This document shows, piece by piece, positions 46,820-58,552 of a stretch of 64,000 nt of DNA. Position 1 is the first letter of the stretch. Every line of letters starts with the position of its first letter. The DNA is from Onthophagus taurus (taxonomy: Eukaryota; Arthropoda; Insecta; Coleoptera; Scarabaeidae): the NCBI RefSeq assembly GCF_036711975.1, contig NW_027248941.1, forward strand, positions 806,001 to 870,000, read 5' to 3'. The notes under the pieces were generated by a model that had not been told where the DNA came from, made no database searches, and saw only the letters and a list, made by a program, of their open reading frames with translations. The translations under genes were made by a program, and so were the position numbers.

Positions 46820-49490
46820 TTATGTTATTTTTATCACAAAAAGTTGTTGAAATATTAATTACTGTTAATATTAGATCGACTTACCAGTTTATTCTCTACC
46901 ATTAGCTTCTGAACTAAATTGGGAAACTGAAAAATAACGTTTTGAATCATCACTTTTTACCCACAAAAAGTTTAATTGATTTAATCAGGAATAGAAGTGA
47001 GGTTATGTTGATTTGTTTGTATTTGAATCTTGTCAAAAATTCTGCCAACCTAAAGAAAATAAAAAAAATATTTAATTTTTAAGTAAATTAATTAAACAAT
47101 TTATTTATAAAATGTTTATAATTAATAAATTAAAAATTAATTTTAATTATAACACATTAATAAAAAAAAAGATTAAAAAAAATTTTGAGGTTATGTTATT
47201 TTTATTACAAAAAGTTGTCGAAATATTAACGAAAATGCTCGCGGAACGCTTTAATTTGGAAATATTAAAAGCTTACCTTTATTTATAGAAAATTATCTTC
47301 TCGATATGATCAGTTTACCAGTTTATACTCTACGATTAGCTTCCAAAGTAAATTGGAAAACTGAAAAATAACGTTTTGAATCATCAAACACTTTTTATCA
47401 TTACATTATTAATCATTACTTGACTTACCGAGTTTCTATAATGTTTCTAAAAGGTGTTAATCCCAATTTCTTCTTCATTTTTGGCTACAAAAAGCTTAAT
47501 TGATTTAATCAGGAATAGAAGTGAGGTTATGTTGATTTGTTTGTATTTGAATCTTGTCAAAAATTCCGCCAACCTAAAGAAAATAAAAAAAATATTTAAT
47601 TTTTAAATAAATTAATTAAACAATTTATTTAATTAATTTATTTATAAAATATTTATAATTAATAAATTAACAATTAATTTTAATTATAACACATTAATAA
47701 AAAAAAAGATTAAAAAAAATTTTGAGGTTATGTTATTTTTATTACAAAAAGTTGTCGAAATATTAACTGAAATGCTCGCGGAACGCTTTAATTTGGAAAT
47801 ATTAAAAGCTTACCTTTATTTATAGAAAATTATCTTCTCAATATGATCAGTTTACCAGTTTATATTCTACGACTAGCTTCCAAAGTAAATTGGGAAACTG
47901 AAAAATAACGTTTTGAATCATCAGATTCATCAGACACTTTTTATCATTACATTATTAATCATTACTTGACGAGAAGAGGTGTTAATCCCAATTTCTTCTT
48001 CATTTTTGGCCACAAAAAGCTTAATTGATTTAATCAGGAATAGAAGTGAGGTTATGTTGGTTTGTTTGTATTTGAATCTTGTCAAAAATTCCGCCAACCT
48101 AAAGAAAATAAAAAAAATATTTAATTTTTAAATAAATTAATTAAACAATTTAATTAATTAATTTATTTATAAAATATTTATAATTAATAAATTAAAAATT
48201 AATTTTAATTATAACACATTAATAAAAAAAAAGATTTAAAAAAATTTTGAGGTTGTTATTTTTATTACAAAAAGTTGTCGAAATATTAACTGAAATGCTC
48301 GCGGAACGCTTTTATTTGGAAATATTAAAAGCTTACCTTTATTTATAGAAAATTATCTTCTCAATATGATCAGTTTACCAGTTTATATTCTACGACTAGC
48401 TTCCAAAGTAAATTGGGAAACTGAAAAATAACGTTTTGAATCATCAGATTCATCAGACACTTTTTATCATTACATTATTAATCATTACTTGACGAGAAGA
48501 GGTGTTAATCCCAATTTCTTCTTCATTTTTGGCCACAAAAAGCTTAATTGATTTAATCAGGAATAGAAGTGAGGTTATGTTGATTTGTTTGTATTTGAAA
48601 CTTGTGTCAAAAATTCTGCCAACCTAAAGAAAATAAAAAAAAATTAATTTTTAATAATTTTTAAATAAATTAATTAAATAATTTCATTAATTAATATAAC
48701 ACAAACAAGTTTTAAAAAAAAGTTGGGGTTATGTTATTTTTATCACAAAAAGTTGTTGAAATATTAATTACTGTTAATATTAGATCGACTTACCAGTTTA
48801 TTCTCTACCATTAGCTTCTGAACTAAATTGGGAAACTGAAAAATAACGTTTTCGATCATCACTTTTTACCCACAAAAAGTTTAATTGATTTAATCAGGAA
48901 TAGAAGTGAGGTTATGTTGATTTGTTTGTATTTGAATCTTGTCAAAAATTGCGCCAACCTAAAGAAAATAAAAAAAATTTTATTTTATTAATTTTTAAAT
49001 AAATTAATTAAATAATTTATTAATTACATTCAATTTTAATTAATAAATTAAAATGTAACATTAATTATAACATAACACAAGTAAATTTTTAAATAAGAAA
49101 ACATGATTTAAAGAAAATATGAGGTTATGTTTACTTTTTAGGTTATATTTACCAAAAAAATTCTTTATATTAACCGTCGAAAACTTGAATTATCACGAAG
49201 TAGTAGAAATAATAACAGAAAAAGGTGAAAAATTTAAAGTGGAAATATTAAAAGCTTACCTTTATTAATAGAAAATTATCTTCTGGCTATACTTGGCTTA
49301 CCAGTCTATTTATATCATAAGATTAGTTTCCAAAGGTAATTGAAAAAGTTACAAATAAGTTTTTGAAAGGTGTTTTGTTCATAAAAAGCTTAATTGATTT
49401 AATAAGAAATAAAAGTGAGGTTATGTTGAATTGTTTGTATTTGAAACTTGTCAAAACATCCGCCAACCTAAAGAAAATAAAATTATTTAG
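46820..49490 (+). pseudogene. Array of at least six decayed Mlh1 last-exon copies
   Basis: Copies at about 46840-47050, 47210-47590, 47745-48110, 48265-48625, 48740-48965 and 49165-49480, each with fragments such as AAAAGCTTACCTTTATTTAT and AAATTATCTTC plus the same 3' flank (GTGAGGTTATGTTGATTTGT, CCAACCTAAAGAAAATAAAA). The three at 47210-48625 resemble each other most, with a ~530-base unit, so part of the spread is by tandem duplication after decay. All have stops. A remnant of the flank reaches 49800-49865. Confidence 0.9.
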
Positions 49491-50473
49491 TAATTAATTT
49501 TAGTTTTCTTATTAATAAATAATTTTGTATTTTATGCAAAGTACTATAAAAAGGAGAATAATTATTACCTCAACATTAATCAGTGACTTCGAGCTTGTCT
49601 CTACACCATTATAGAAAGTATCTTTTTAATGTGGTACCTGTTGAATGTGATTACTGTTTTAAATCAATAAATTTTTCACAATAAATCACTTTAGTTCTCC
49701 TTCTAGTTCATTCTTGTTCCTTTTGATGGTTTATGTCACCAATATCTTGCCGATATAATTCTTTTCCATAGATTTTTACTCAATTAATTTCCTCCTGGTA
49801 AAAGAGGTTATGTTGCTTTGTTTGTATTCGAATTTGTCAGAATGAACACCAACCTAAAAATAAAAAATTATTTACTTTATGAATCAAATTATTTTTTTAG
49901 TATTAGTAAAAATTAATTAGATTAAAAATGAATTAAAGTTAAGATTATTAAAAATAAATTAATTAAATCGAGTTAGTACAGCATCATCTATCGTGATTCC
50001 CCAAAACTAAATTTTGACAGATTCCTAACCTCCAATTCAAATTTGTACTAAAAATGTTTATTGTTAATTAAAATAAGAATTTAAATTAATGCAAAAAAAG
50101 AATGTTAAGTAAAAATTTATAACCTAGAATCGGTATCTAAGGTGGTTTTCATTTGTCGTTAAAAATCATTACGGCTGTTGATTTTTTTGAAAAGACACGA
50201 GTCAAAAGACAAAAAAAAATTTGCCGTGTGTGTCAAAAAGAAAACGGTCTTAATTAATTGATTGTAACGATTTCTAAAAAAAAAAAAACTGCAAATTTCG
50301 ATCGCCCTTAAAACCCAAAAAAAAAAATCTCAACCTAACCAAAAAGAAAGAAAAAAAATCTTAAAAGAAATAATTAATCTACCCCACGAAGATGACCCAT
50401 ACATGAGCGAAAGGCTGTGGTCCCTCGCTAATAGGGCTTCAGAGGGCTCTGCGCATGTCTTTGGCTAACAAAT
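49491..50473. other. Intergenic; eIF4H promoter in its right part
   Basis: No gene seen. A flank remnant of the Mlh1 repeat lies near 49800. From about 50390 the DNA becomes GC-richer (GGCTGTGGTCCCTCGCTAAT), probably the eIF4H promoter and 5' UTR, just before the ATG at 50474. Confidence 0.5.
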
Positions 50474-51649
50474 ATGGCCGCACGCAGTGGTTACGATGAT
50501 AGAGATAACAGGTAAATAATAAATTTCACATTTTTTTATTAAAACAACCCCCCTTAAACACAATTTTAACCAACAAAAAACCCCCCTTTCCTTACCCACC
50601 CAACAACTACCTATTAAAACACCCCCCGTTTCAAAGAATCGAAATAATCTCGATATCTCCATAGCGCGCGCGATTTTGTCGGCATTCTTATAACATTGTG
50701 TTTCTTTCATTTTAAATGGTGATTAGAGATTACGGGGGCGGAGGGCGAAGAGGCGGCGGTCGCAAACCGTTTCCAACGGAGCCCCCGTTTACGGCGTACG
50801 TAGGCGGCCTCCCGATGGGTATCGTTCAGGGTGATATCAACGACATGTTTAAGAAGCTCAACGTGAAGAACATCCGCTTGGTTATGGATAAAGAAACTGA
50901 TAAGTTTAAGGGGTTCTGTTACGTCGAGTTTGATACGTTAAAAGATCTCGAAGATGCCGTCGCGATGGAGGTTGAAGTTGAAGGGAATATGATTAAGATT
51001 GATGTGGCTGAAGGTAATTTGAATTAATTAATATAAATTAAATTTGAATCAAATTTATTTAGGTAAAAGAAATGATCGTGGTGGTTTCGATAGAGGAAGG
51101 GGGCGAGGGGGGTTCCGTGGGGGACGATCCGGTGGTGATAGCGGAGGTCATAAAGGTTATAACGAAGATTACGACGTTAGAAGGGGCCCTGGCAGAGGGA
51201 ATTTCTCAGGTTATAACCTCAAAATGAAACGTCAAAAATTAATTTTACTTTTTAGATCGTGATAGAGGTGGTCATAGAGGAAATTATGGTAATTTTGGTG
51301 ATGATACCGGTGGTAATTGGAATAATCGGGGTGGAAATCGGAATGTGGGTGGTTTTGGTGGTGGGCAAGGAGGAGGAGGAGGTGGAGGTGGTGGTGGGCC
51401 GAGGAATCGGCAAGATAGGAAACCTTTCAATGATGATTTACCGAATGCAGCACCGGGTAAATTAATATTGGTTAGATTAACTTGATGAGGTGATTTAATA
51501 AAGATGTTTTAGACACGTCGGGGAGGACGAAGTTAAAATTGCAACCAAGGACAGTGACGGCTCCTGTAAACGCCATCGCGGAGACTTCGCAGTCCTCGAC
51601 AATATTCGGAGGGGCGAAGCCGCGCGAGGAAAAACTAGATAAACTATAA
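50474..51649 (+). CDS. Translation initiation factor eIF4H
   Basis: Five exons: 50474-50511, 50727-51013, 51063-51209, 51256-51456 and 51513-51649; 269 residues. One RRM (about residues 28-105) with RNP2 TAYVGGLP and RNP1 KGFCYVEF, preceded by a glycine/arginine stretch and followed by a long RGG/glycine-rich region with an almost unbroken glycine run, then a C-terminus with KLQPRTVTAPVNA. This is the eIF4H layout (fly Rbp2/eIF4H1); the protein stimulates the eIF4A helicase during cap-dependent initiation. The first exon encodes MAARSGYDDRDN. Intron 3 starts GTTATAACCTCA, close to the dispersed word. eIF4B is less likely because it is much longer. Confidence 0.93.
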
Positions 51650-52439
51650 ATAAACCGTTGATTTATTATTATTACCTTTTTTTTAATTAATAATTTTTTT
51701 TTGTCGTGTGTATGTAATTTATACCTTTTTATTTTATTTTTTTTCTTTTAAGTTTAGATGTTTTCTTTTTTTTATATCGCGGTAATAATATTAATGATTA
51801 AAAGAATCGGAATTTAGAGGCGGTCGCAAAAATAACGGCTTTTTCATTGTACAGGTTTCATTTTTTTAAATTCTCCTCCGATTAATTATTAAATTAACGT
51901 TTAATCGTTGTAACGTTTTTCCTCTGAGGAGGAAAACAAAGTTTTAGCAATCGAGGGAACGCAATCGTCCAACAAAAAAAAATTAAAACATAATAATTCA
52001 CCTCTAATAATTAAAAAGGATAAAATTAAATAAAGAGTTGATCGTTTTTTGGCGTTTAAACCCGACGAGAGACAGCCGGAAGTGTCACCGTACACATTTG
52101 TTATATTTAATGTGTATAAAAAAAAAATATGATAATAATAAATAAATTTTCAGAAATTTTTTGCTTTAAAAATATCAAGTCAAATTTCTTTCTTTTCGAT
52201 CACCCAAATCCAATTATACGTAGAAAATGATGTAGATTTAAATACGTCATAAAGTAAGGTTATGTGAGGTTATGTCTAATGTTTTCAATATTGCGAATAT
52301 CATTCGTAATTTCCTGTCTTAAATCATAAAACTAAAAAGAAATTTGCGTCATAAAACTTAATTTTACTTACTTGTACACGTTTTGCGTTATAAAAGAAGA
52401 AATCAATTAATAATTCGCGTTTTAAATTACGCTAAAATA
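51650..52439. other. 3' flank of eIF4H
   Basis: Contains a pyrimidine-rich, very AT-rich stretch (51660-51790) that is probably the 3' UTR. No other gene seen. The minus open frame at 51901-52095 has no family I recognise. The word AAGGTTATGTGAGGTTATGT sits at 52255-52274. Confidence 0.5.
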
Positions 52440-53830
52440 TTTGACATGATGAGAAGTTAGTTATAAACATATTTTTTCCAACAGATGGCGTTATCTCCTA
52501 AGTGTCTTTTTCAAATAACATTTTTTGACGTTTCATTAAAATATAATGAATTTAGTTCATTTTGCGTTAGAAATAAAACTAAAACTAGAAATTTTGAGAT
52601 CCAACTCAATGTTTTAGCGCCCGGGGGCGGCCGATGTCTTCGAAAACGGCCGTGTTGGTTTAAAGCTGTGCTAGAAAATGATGTTAATAATTTCTAATCT
52701 CTTTATCAACACAACCCAACCTCACTTTTTCAAATGATATTTTTGTGACGTTTCTTTAATTACATCTTCAATCTACTCTACGTTTCTTCAATCAAATAGT
52801 AATTCGCGATTTTCGTGGTTTAAATTAAGCTAAAATATTTGACATGACGAGAAGTTAGTTATAAACGTACTTTTTCCAACAGATGGCGCTATCTCCTATG
52901 CGTCTTTTTCAAGTGACATTTTTTGACGTTTCATTAAAGAAAATGTATTTAACTCATTTTGAGTTAGAAAATGGTTAGAAATAAAACTAAAACTGGTACA
53001 ACACCGAATATCTTTATCCTCCCGAGTATAAACAAAGTAGATATTGTGTCGAATTTAAATACGTCATAATGTAAGGTTATGTTTTCATTAGTCGCTGTTG
53101 TGAATACCATTTGTTGTTTCCTGTCTTAAGCCATAAAACTAAAAAGAAGTACGCCTCATAAAAGTTCGTTTTACTTACTCGTACACGTTTTGCGTTATAA
53201 AAGAAGAAATCAATTAATAATTTGCTTTTTTTGTGGTTTTAAATTACGTTATGTTTTTTTTTCAACAGATGGCGTCTTTTTCAGATCAAATTTATTTTAA
53301 ATTTTGCTTTAGAAATGAAACTAAAACTAGAATAATTACATAACTTCAAAATTTCTAGTTTTAGTTTTATTTCTAATACAAAATTAAATCAAATTTTCTT
53401 TAATGAAACGTCAAAAAATGACTCTTGGAAAAGAGGTTAGGTTGGTTTGAAAAAGTGAGGTTGGGACAAACATTGGGGACGAATATAAGATAGATAACAA
53501 ACAAAATTAACATTTCCCAGCGCAGTTTTAAACTGACACGGCCGTTTTCGAACACATCGGCCGCCCCCGAGAGCACGAAATGTTGATTTTCACAAATACG
53601 GGTAGATATCAAAGCTTGATTTCAATGTCTTAACGTTCGCGATGGCCGGGGGCGGCCGATGTCTTCGAAAACGGCCGTGTTAGTTTAAAATTGCTAGAAA
53701 ATGATGTCGAGGATTACTAATCTCACTTTGCAAACACAACCTAACCTCACTTTTTCAAATGACATATTTTGACTTTTATTTTAGACTTTTTTTCAACAGA
53801 TGGCGCTATCTCCTATGCATCTTTGACGCA
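52440..53830. repeat. Interspersed repeats with AACAGATGGCGCTATCTCC and a GC-rich block
   Basis: Cores AACAGATGGCG at about 52480, 52878, 53264 and 53795, each followed by TTTTGACGTTTCATTAAA-like or related sequence. A GC-rich word, GGGGGCGGCCGATGTCTTCG followed by AAAACGGCCGTGTT, is at 52624 and 53646 (+), and an inverted version is at 53538-53575. 53340-53610 is an inverted copy of part of 52500-52670. Short open frames across it are not genes. Confidence 0.82.
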
Positions 53831-54829
53831 CGACATAACCCGAAAATTTCTAGTTTTAGTTTTATTTCTTATTATATCGGCAGAAAAGTCTACGAAAATT
53901 TTGCACTTATCTTAACTTCTAGGTTATGTTGTAGGTCTCTATTGGATTGCAAAGTCCCTCTTAGGAATGGACAGGAATTTGGAAAGCTTCGGTTCGGATA
54001 ATTATTCTTTAATCGGTCTTCTTTGGATCTGGTGTTTATTTTTGATGTTTAAATTTAATTTTTCTTCTTTTTAGGTTATATAAAATCTTGATTCGGCGTT
54101 AAATTTGAATTGAATTATCGGAGAACCAATTTAAGGTTAGGAAATTATTTTTTGACATTTATAGGTTAGATTTCTTGCTCGTACTAAATTGGACTTTTTC
54201 TTGGTTCAACTTTTCCTCTTCTTATATACCCTTTTCTCCTTCTCCAGAAAATTTTCTTCCTTCTATTTTTAACCCGCACTTCTGATTGGTTGATGGAAAT
54301 AAATTCAAATCTTCCTAAATTCCGAAAACGCCATCTATCGGATTTCTTTCGAACTACCCAAAAATTCAAAAACTTATTCTATTCATATCTTCTTCAATTT
54401 TTCACTAATCTAGATGAAACTTGGTATTTGATGCACACATTTTTCTATTTCAGCTGTCCATTGGAGATTTCAAGATTCTCTTACCACAAAAGAAGTTTGA
54501 ATTTTACAAATTCAAATCCAATTTTCAAGGTTAAAATCGTTCAAAATCTTCCAAAATCTAATGAATTAGATGTAGCTGACACTGATCTTCCCGTTTTGGA
54601 TGGTTTAGAAAGGATATTATTAGTTTTGAGAAAATTATAAGCAAATAAAAATTAACTGTCAACTGAATTGAGGTTATGTTTCTCTCTCTCAAGTAAAACT
54701 TGTCTGGGAAGCTATATTACAATATAATTAACTAATCCAGTAAAATCTGGGGTTAGAAAAACTTTTAAATCCTCTACGAATTTTTTTAATCATCCAAACA
54801 TACAAAATCATCACAACGCCCCTTTTTTT
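53831..54829. other. Intergenic between convergent eIF4H and PGAM5
   Basis: No gene I can support. A 116-codon plus frame (54290-54640) overlaps a minus frame and resembles nothing I know; its ending LPVLDGLERILLVLRKL is not low-complexity, so a decayed gene cannot be excluded. The last part (from about 54780) is the PGAM5 3' end. Confidence 0.45.
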
Positions 54830-55827
54830 TTAATGACTAGTTATCACATTAGCGGGCATATGTCCACTATCGCCTAAAGCCCTTAAAATAACCCTCCCTG
54901 AAGGAGTTATCGATATCCATGATATACTCGCATGATTTAATGATAATCTCAACCAAGCTTCTGGAGGAAATTGCAACGCTCTACAAAAAAAATCATTTTA
55001 ACCCAAAATTAATTAACTTAATTAATTAATTACCTGCAGATAAAGTATCTAATAACGTTTGCGTGACACACAAGAACCGTATAACTGTCTTTCGCTTGAT
55101 CAACATCCGCCCTATGAAAATATTTCCGAAATGCCGCCTCAATTCGAGCTCCATCCTCAAAGAACTGCTAAATTATTCGATTTGGAATTAATTTTTAACA
55201 AAAAAATTAATTTGCTTACATGAACGCCCGGTTTCCAATGCCCGACGGGTGGTTCGGGAGGAATAGGGGCCCCCTCCCTCAACATATGACACTCTTTAAC
55301 AGGCACATCGGGCAAATGTTGCGAAATAACGTGCCCCGTTTCTTGAGCTCGACTCATCGTTGATTTAATAATATCTGTGTAAGGGAGTCCTAATTCCCGT
55401 AATCTTTTCGCAGTCCACTCGGCTTGGGTTCTCCCCAATCCAGTTAAAATCCGCTCAGAATCAGTTTTACCCTCTAAATTATACTGCCCGTGTCTTATTA
55501 AAATGATATGGCGAGTTGCAACAGGCTTTAAATTCGAAAAGTTATCCATGTCCTCTTTCACATCTCCCATTTCGTTTTTAAGCTTTTTCGGGTGAACCAA
55601 ACTTGTAGGGGCACGACTTAAAATCAATTTAAATTAGTTTATGTGATTAAATTTAATTTCATTACTTACAAATCCCAATTTTCATCCCATTTCGTCGAGG
55701 GGGTAAAATTGGTGGTCCAGGAAGTGTGGACTTTCTCTTTTTGCTTGTTGGTTAAATAATAATATGTAACCCCGCCGAAAGTACCGATTGATATAAGGAA
55801 TTTTTGGATATTATTTATAGAATTCAT
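54830..55827 (-). CDS. PGAM5, mitochondrial serine/threonine phosphatase
   Basis: Four exons on the minus strand: 55827-55670, 55616-55220, 55167-55034 and 54980-54830; 279 residues. An N-terminal hydrophobic segment (about 10-27) serves as membrane anchor, followed by the family's WDxNWD multimerisation motif (KWDENWDF, about 46-53). The histidine-phosphatase core has ILIRHGQYN with the catalytic His near residue 95, SRAQETG, and a second histidine in [10 protein letters not shown]. The end [15 protein letters not shown] is well conserved. PGAM5 dephosphorylates proteins such as ASK1 at the mitochondrial membrane and acts in mitochondrial dynamics and cell death. The ATG at 55827 is preferred over longer in-frame extensions because they read as hydrophobic low-complexity. 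Length is close to family norm. Confidence 0.94.
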
Positions 55828-56263
55828 CGTAAAAGGACGATGAATCGCCGTGTTTTTAAAAATAACGCGGGACGTGACGTTTGAGGTTAGGTATATATAT
55901 CTCGACGTAAGTGAAGTTGGATATGGTTTAAAAAATATAATAATAAACGTTAAATACTTAATAATAAATAAAATAATAATTAACTTAATTAAATTTAAAT
56001 CAAATTTAAATAAAAATATCATTAATAACTTAATTAATTTATAAATAAAGAAAATTTAAAACCAGCTAACTTCACATATGTCAAAATATCCCCAATATGA
56101 CATTTATGATGTAACAGAAAAAATTTTACCCAAAAAAAAGTAATTAATTCATAAATCCCAGTATAATCTGGGGTAAGTAACTCAAAGTTAACGCAATTTG
56201 AACCGAATCGCAAATTTTAAACAAGAATGTCCCATACTTAACATAACCTCAAACTTTGACGAG
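55828..56263. promoter_or_regulatory. Shared upstream region of PGAM5 and DNAJC30-like
   Basis: 436 bases separate the two head-to-head start codons. Very AT-rich, with no repeat array. Likely a bidirectional promoter; both products are mitochondrial in their families. A TTG-initiated extension of the DNAJC30 frame to 56198 is possible but I chose the ATG. Confidence 0.5.
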
Positions 56264-56973
56264 ATGTACACCAGGTATGGGCCGTTTAATGTATTTTGGG
56301 GGCACGCACGCAACTTTACCACATCAGCCATTAAAAACGCAACCGCTGTTAAGTCGCATTACGAAGTTTTAGGAATAAATCCAGGGGCAACGCAAGCGGA
56401 AGTTAAATCGGCTTATTACAATCTATCGAAAATGTATCATCCGGATAAAAATCAGGGATGTGAGGACGCTGCGACGAAATTTAGGGATATTACGAATGCT
56501 TACGAAGTATTGGGGAACGTGCAATCGCGCAGGTTATACGATAAAGGTATTTAATGATTTTAAAATTATTTTTAAATTAATTTATTTCATTTTAAGGTGT
56601 ACGTTTTGAAAGATCTCGTCATTCCGCGCACCATCCGGCGCAAGATGATGACCCAAAAACGCGATTTTATCGCAGTCGCGATCACAGACATAAACCTCCG
56701 ACGATGGGGGGAACTCATCGCCAAACGGTTTACGATTTCGACGAGTGGTCGAGAGCTCATTATGGGGCGACTTTTGCCCGAGACCTCGAGAGAAAACGTC
56801 GCCAACAAATCGTGAACGAAATGAATGAACAGATCAACAATAGGAAGAAAATTGAAAACGTTTTATTTGGAATGATCATTTTTATGATGATCGTTATGGC
56901 CATAACGAGGGAATCATACGATATGAATCATCTAAAACCAAGGGGGAATTCGAATCCGCCGATCGAGCGATGA
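56264..56973 (+). CDS. DNAJC30-like mitochondrial J-domain protein
   Basis: Two exons: 56264-56546 and 56597-56973; 219 residues. A basic N-terminus (to about residue 30, TRYGPFNVFWGHARNF) fits a mitochondrial presequence. The J domain spans about 33-96, starting HYEVLGINPGATQAEVKSAY and containing the HPD motif (YHPDKNQG). The middle is Arg/His-rich, and a single transmembrane segment lies near the end (VLFGMIIFMMIVMAI), as in DNAJC30. In mammals DNAJC30 is an inner-membrane partner of complex I/ATP synthase and works with mitochondrial Hsp70. The ATG at 56264 is the first in frame. Other single-pass J proteins are possible but fit less well. Confidence 0.85.
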
Positions 56974-57300
56974 GTGGTTCAATTAATTGAGGTTATGTTA
57001 ATGTCGTCGTCTGTGATTGTTTTTCGAAGAATCGGGTGGAAAATTTAGTGAATTTTTTTTTATCAGGTATTATAGTTTTAATTCTTGTTGAAATATATAT
57101 TTATTTTTTTATAGATCCTTTTTTTGATGAATAAAATTAAAAATAAAAAAGTGAGGTTAGGTTAATCTTAATTTTGACTTTGACAATTAAAAAAAAGTGA
57201 GGTTATGTTTATCTTAGTTTTGACCTTGACAATTAAAAAAAAAGTGAGGTTATGTTTATTTTTAGTTTGAATTATTAATCAAAATTATTTAAATCAAAAT
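56974..57300. other. Spacer between convergent DNAJC30-like and TAF7
   Basis: No gene. Three close repeats of AAAAGTGAGGTTATGTTT (57140-57255) with GACTTTGACAATTAAAAAAA-like flanks form a small tandem of the dispersed word. Confidence 0.65.
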
Positions 57301-58147
57301 TTAATGTGTAAAATCCATGATATCGTTTCGATCGCCGGTCGATGAATCATCATCACTTTCAATATCGCTGATCGTATCTCCAAAAATAGACAATTCTAAC
57401 CCCAAAAACACAAATAATCATCTTTAAAGTTAACTAAAAAAGTGTTTTACCTGTTACTTTTCTAAGCGGGATATCCACAGTGGTGGCTTTTTCATCTTGA
57501 ATGAACTCAAAACGAGTAGTCACCTAACCAATAAATTAAAAATTACCTTCTTAATGATTTTTTTTTTGACTCACCGCTGCATTATCCATCCTTAAAAGTA
57601 TCAAAACTTCTTTTTCGACATCCGCAGCTTCCTCCAAATCGTTTTTGTTCCGTAACGTTTTTCTGAATCTTATATTCGAGATGTTCTTTAAAGGGGGTGT
57701 TATACCATGAAGATATTGATATTTTTGTTTCATATCATCCGTTTTATATTTCACTTTGGCTTCGTTTATTTTAAAAGTTTCTTCGTCTGTACAAATCAAC
57801 ATTTGGGAAACATCAGCCGTTTTAAATATTTGTACCCCGTCTACGGTTTTATTCGATTCTACAATCGTTGGTAAATCCACTAATTTCCCTTTTAAAAGTT
57901 TTCTATGTACGAAAACGTTGCAGTAGCGCATATTAAATTCGAAATCTAAGGTTAAATATTTTTTGATCTTTTTCGGCTTCTTTTTTAATACTTTTCGAAC
58001 AAACTTTGCTTGCTCCTGTTGGATTAGAAATTATTTTATTAAAAAAATTGATTAATTTAGTAAAGAATAACTCATTACCTGGGGTAAACGCAAAATAAAT
58101 TGATCTTCAAGATCGAATTTTTGTAAAACCTCCGGTTTCGTTGACAT
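57301..58147 (-). CDS. TAF7, TFIID subunit
   Basis: Four exons on the minus strand: 58147-58079, 58015-57575, 57523-57451 and 57395-57301; 225 residues. It begins with the TAF7 domain: LEDQFILRLP at about 14-23, then LVDLPTIVESNKTVDG, FKTADVSQMLIC, LHGITPPLKN, RFRKT and DVEKEVLILL. The short C-terminus is acidic with serines (SDIESDDDSST). TAF7 binds TAF1 in TFIID and restrains its acetyltransferase activity during transcription initiation. The protein is much shorter than human or fly TAF7, the difference being the C-terminal extension. All junctions are in frame and the last exon ends in a clean stop, so it looks complete. It could be a TAF7-like paralogue; I cannot tell. Confidence 0.9.
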
Positions 58148-58552
58148 TTTTACAACTGTCAAAGAGCCCTCTATGAATCAATAGTAAAATTAAAAAATTA
58201 ATTTTAACGAATTAAGTTAAAATCACTTTTTAATTAATTTATGTTTTAACTAAATTATTTTAAGTGATTTAATTAAAATTAATTAACTTTAATTATTAAT
58301 TTAACAACATAAAAATAAAACAGGTGGTGTTTTTATCGTGAACTAAAAAAAAAATGGCGGAGTGTAACGGGTGTTGTGAACGTTTAACGAGTTAAAAATG
58401 AAAATTACCCGATTTTTCGCCGGTTTTTCCGCTTGATTTCGCCCGCGAGATGTAAATTGAACGTTAACGTAATGTTTTCGCATCGATTGTGGTTTTAGAT
58501 GTGTAGGGTGTTTTTGAGGGTGTGTTTTGATCGCTAAAGAAGTGTTGAGAAA
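58148..58552. promoter_or_regulatory. Shared upstream region of TAF7 and Yurt
   Basis: About 405 bases between head-to-head start codons. The left half is extremely AT-rich; 58360-58550 is GC-richer and likely the Yurt 5' UTR and promoter. The minus frame at 58343-58633 appears to be chance. Confidence 0.55.

Noticed and set aside
54290-54640. 116-codon plus-strand frame
   Set aside because: No recognisable domain, and an overlapping minus frame exists. Kept only as a comment in the intergenic entry.
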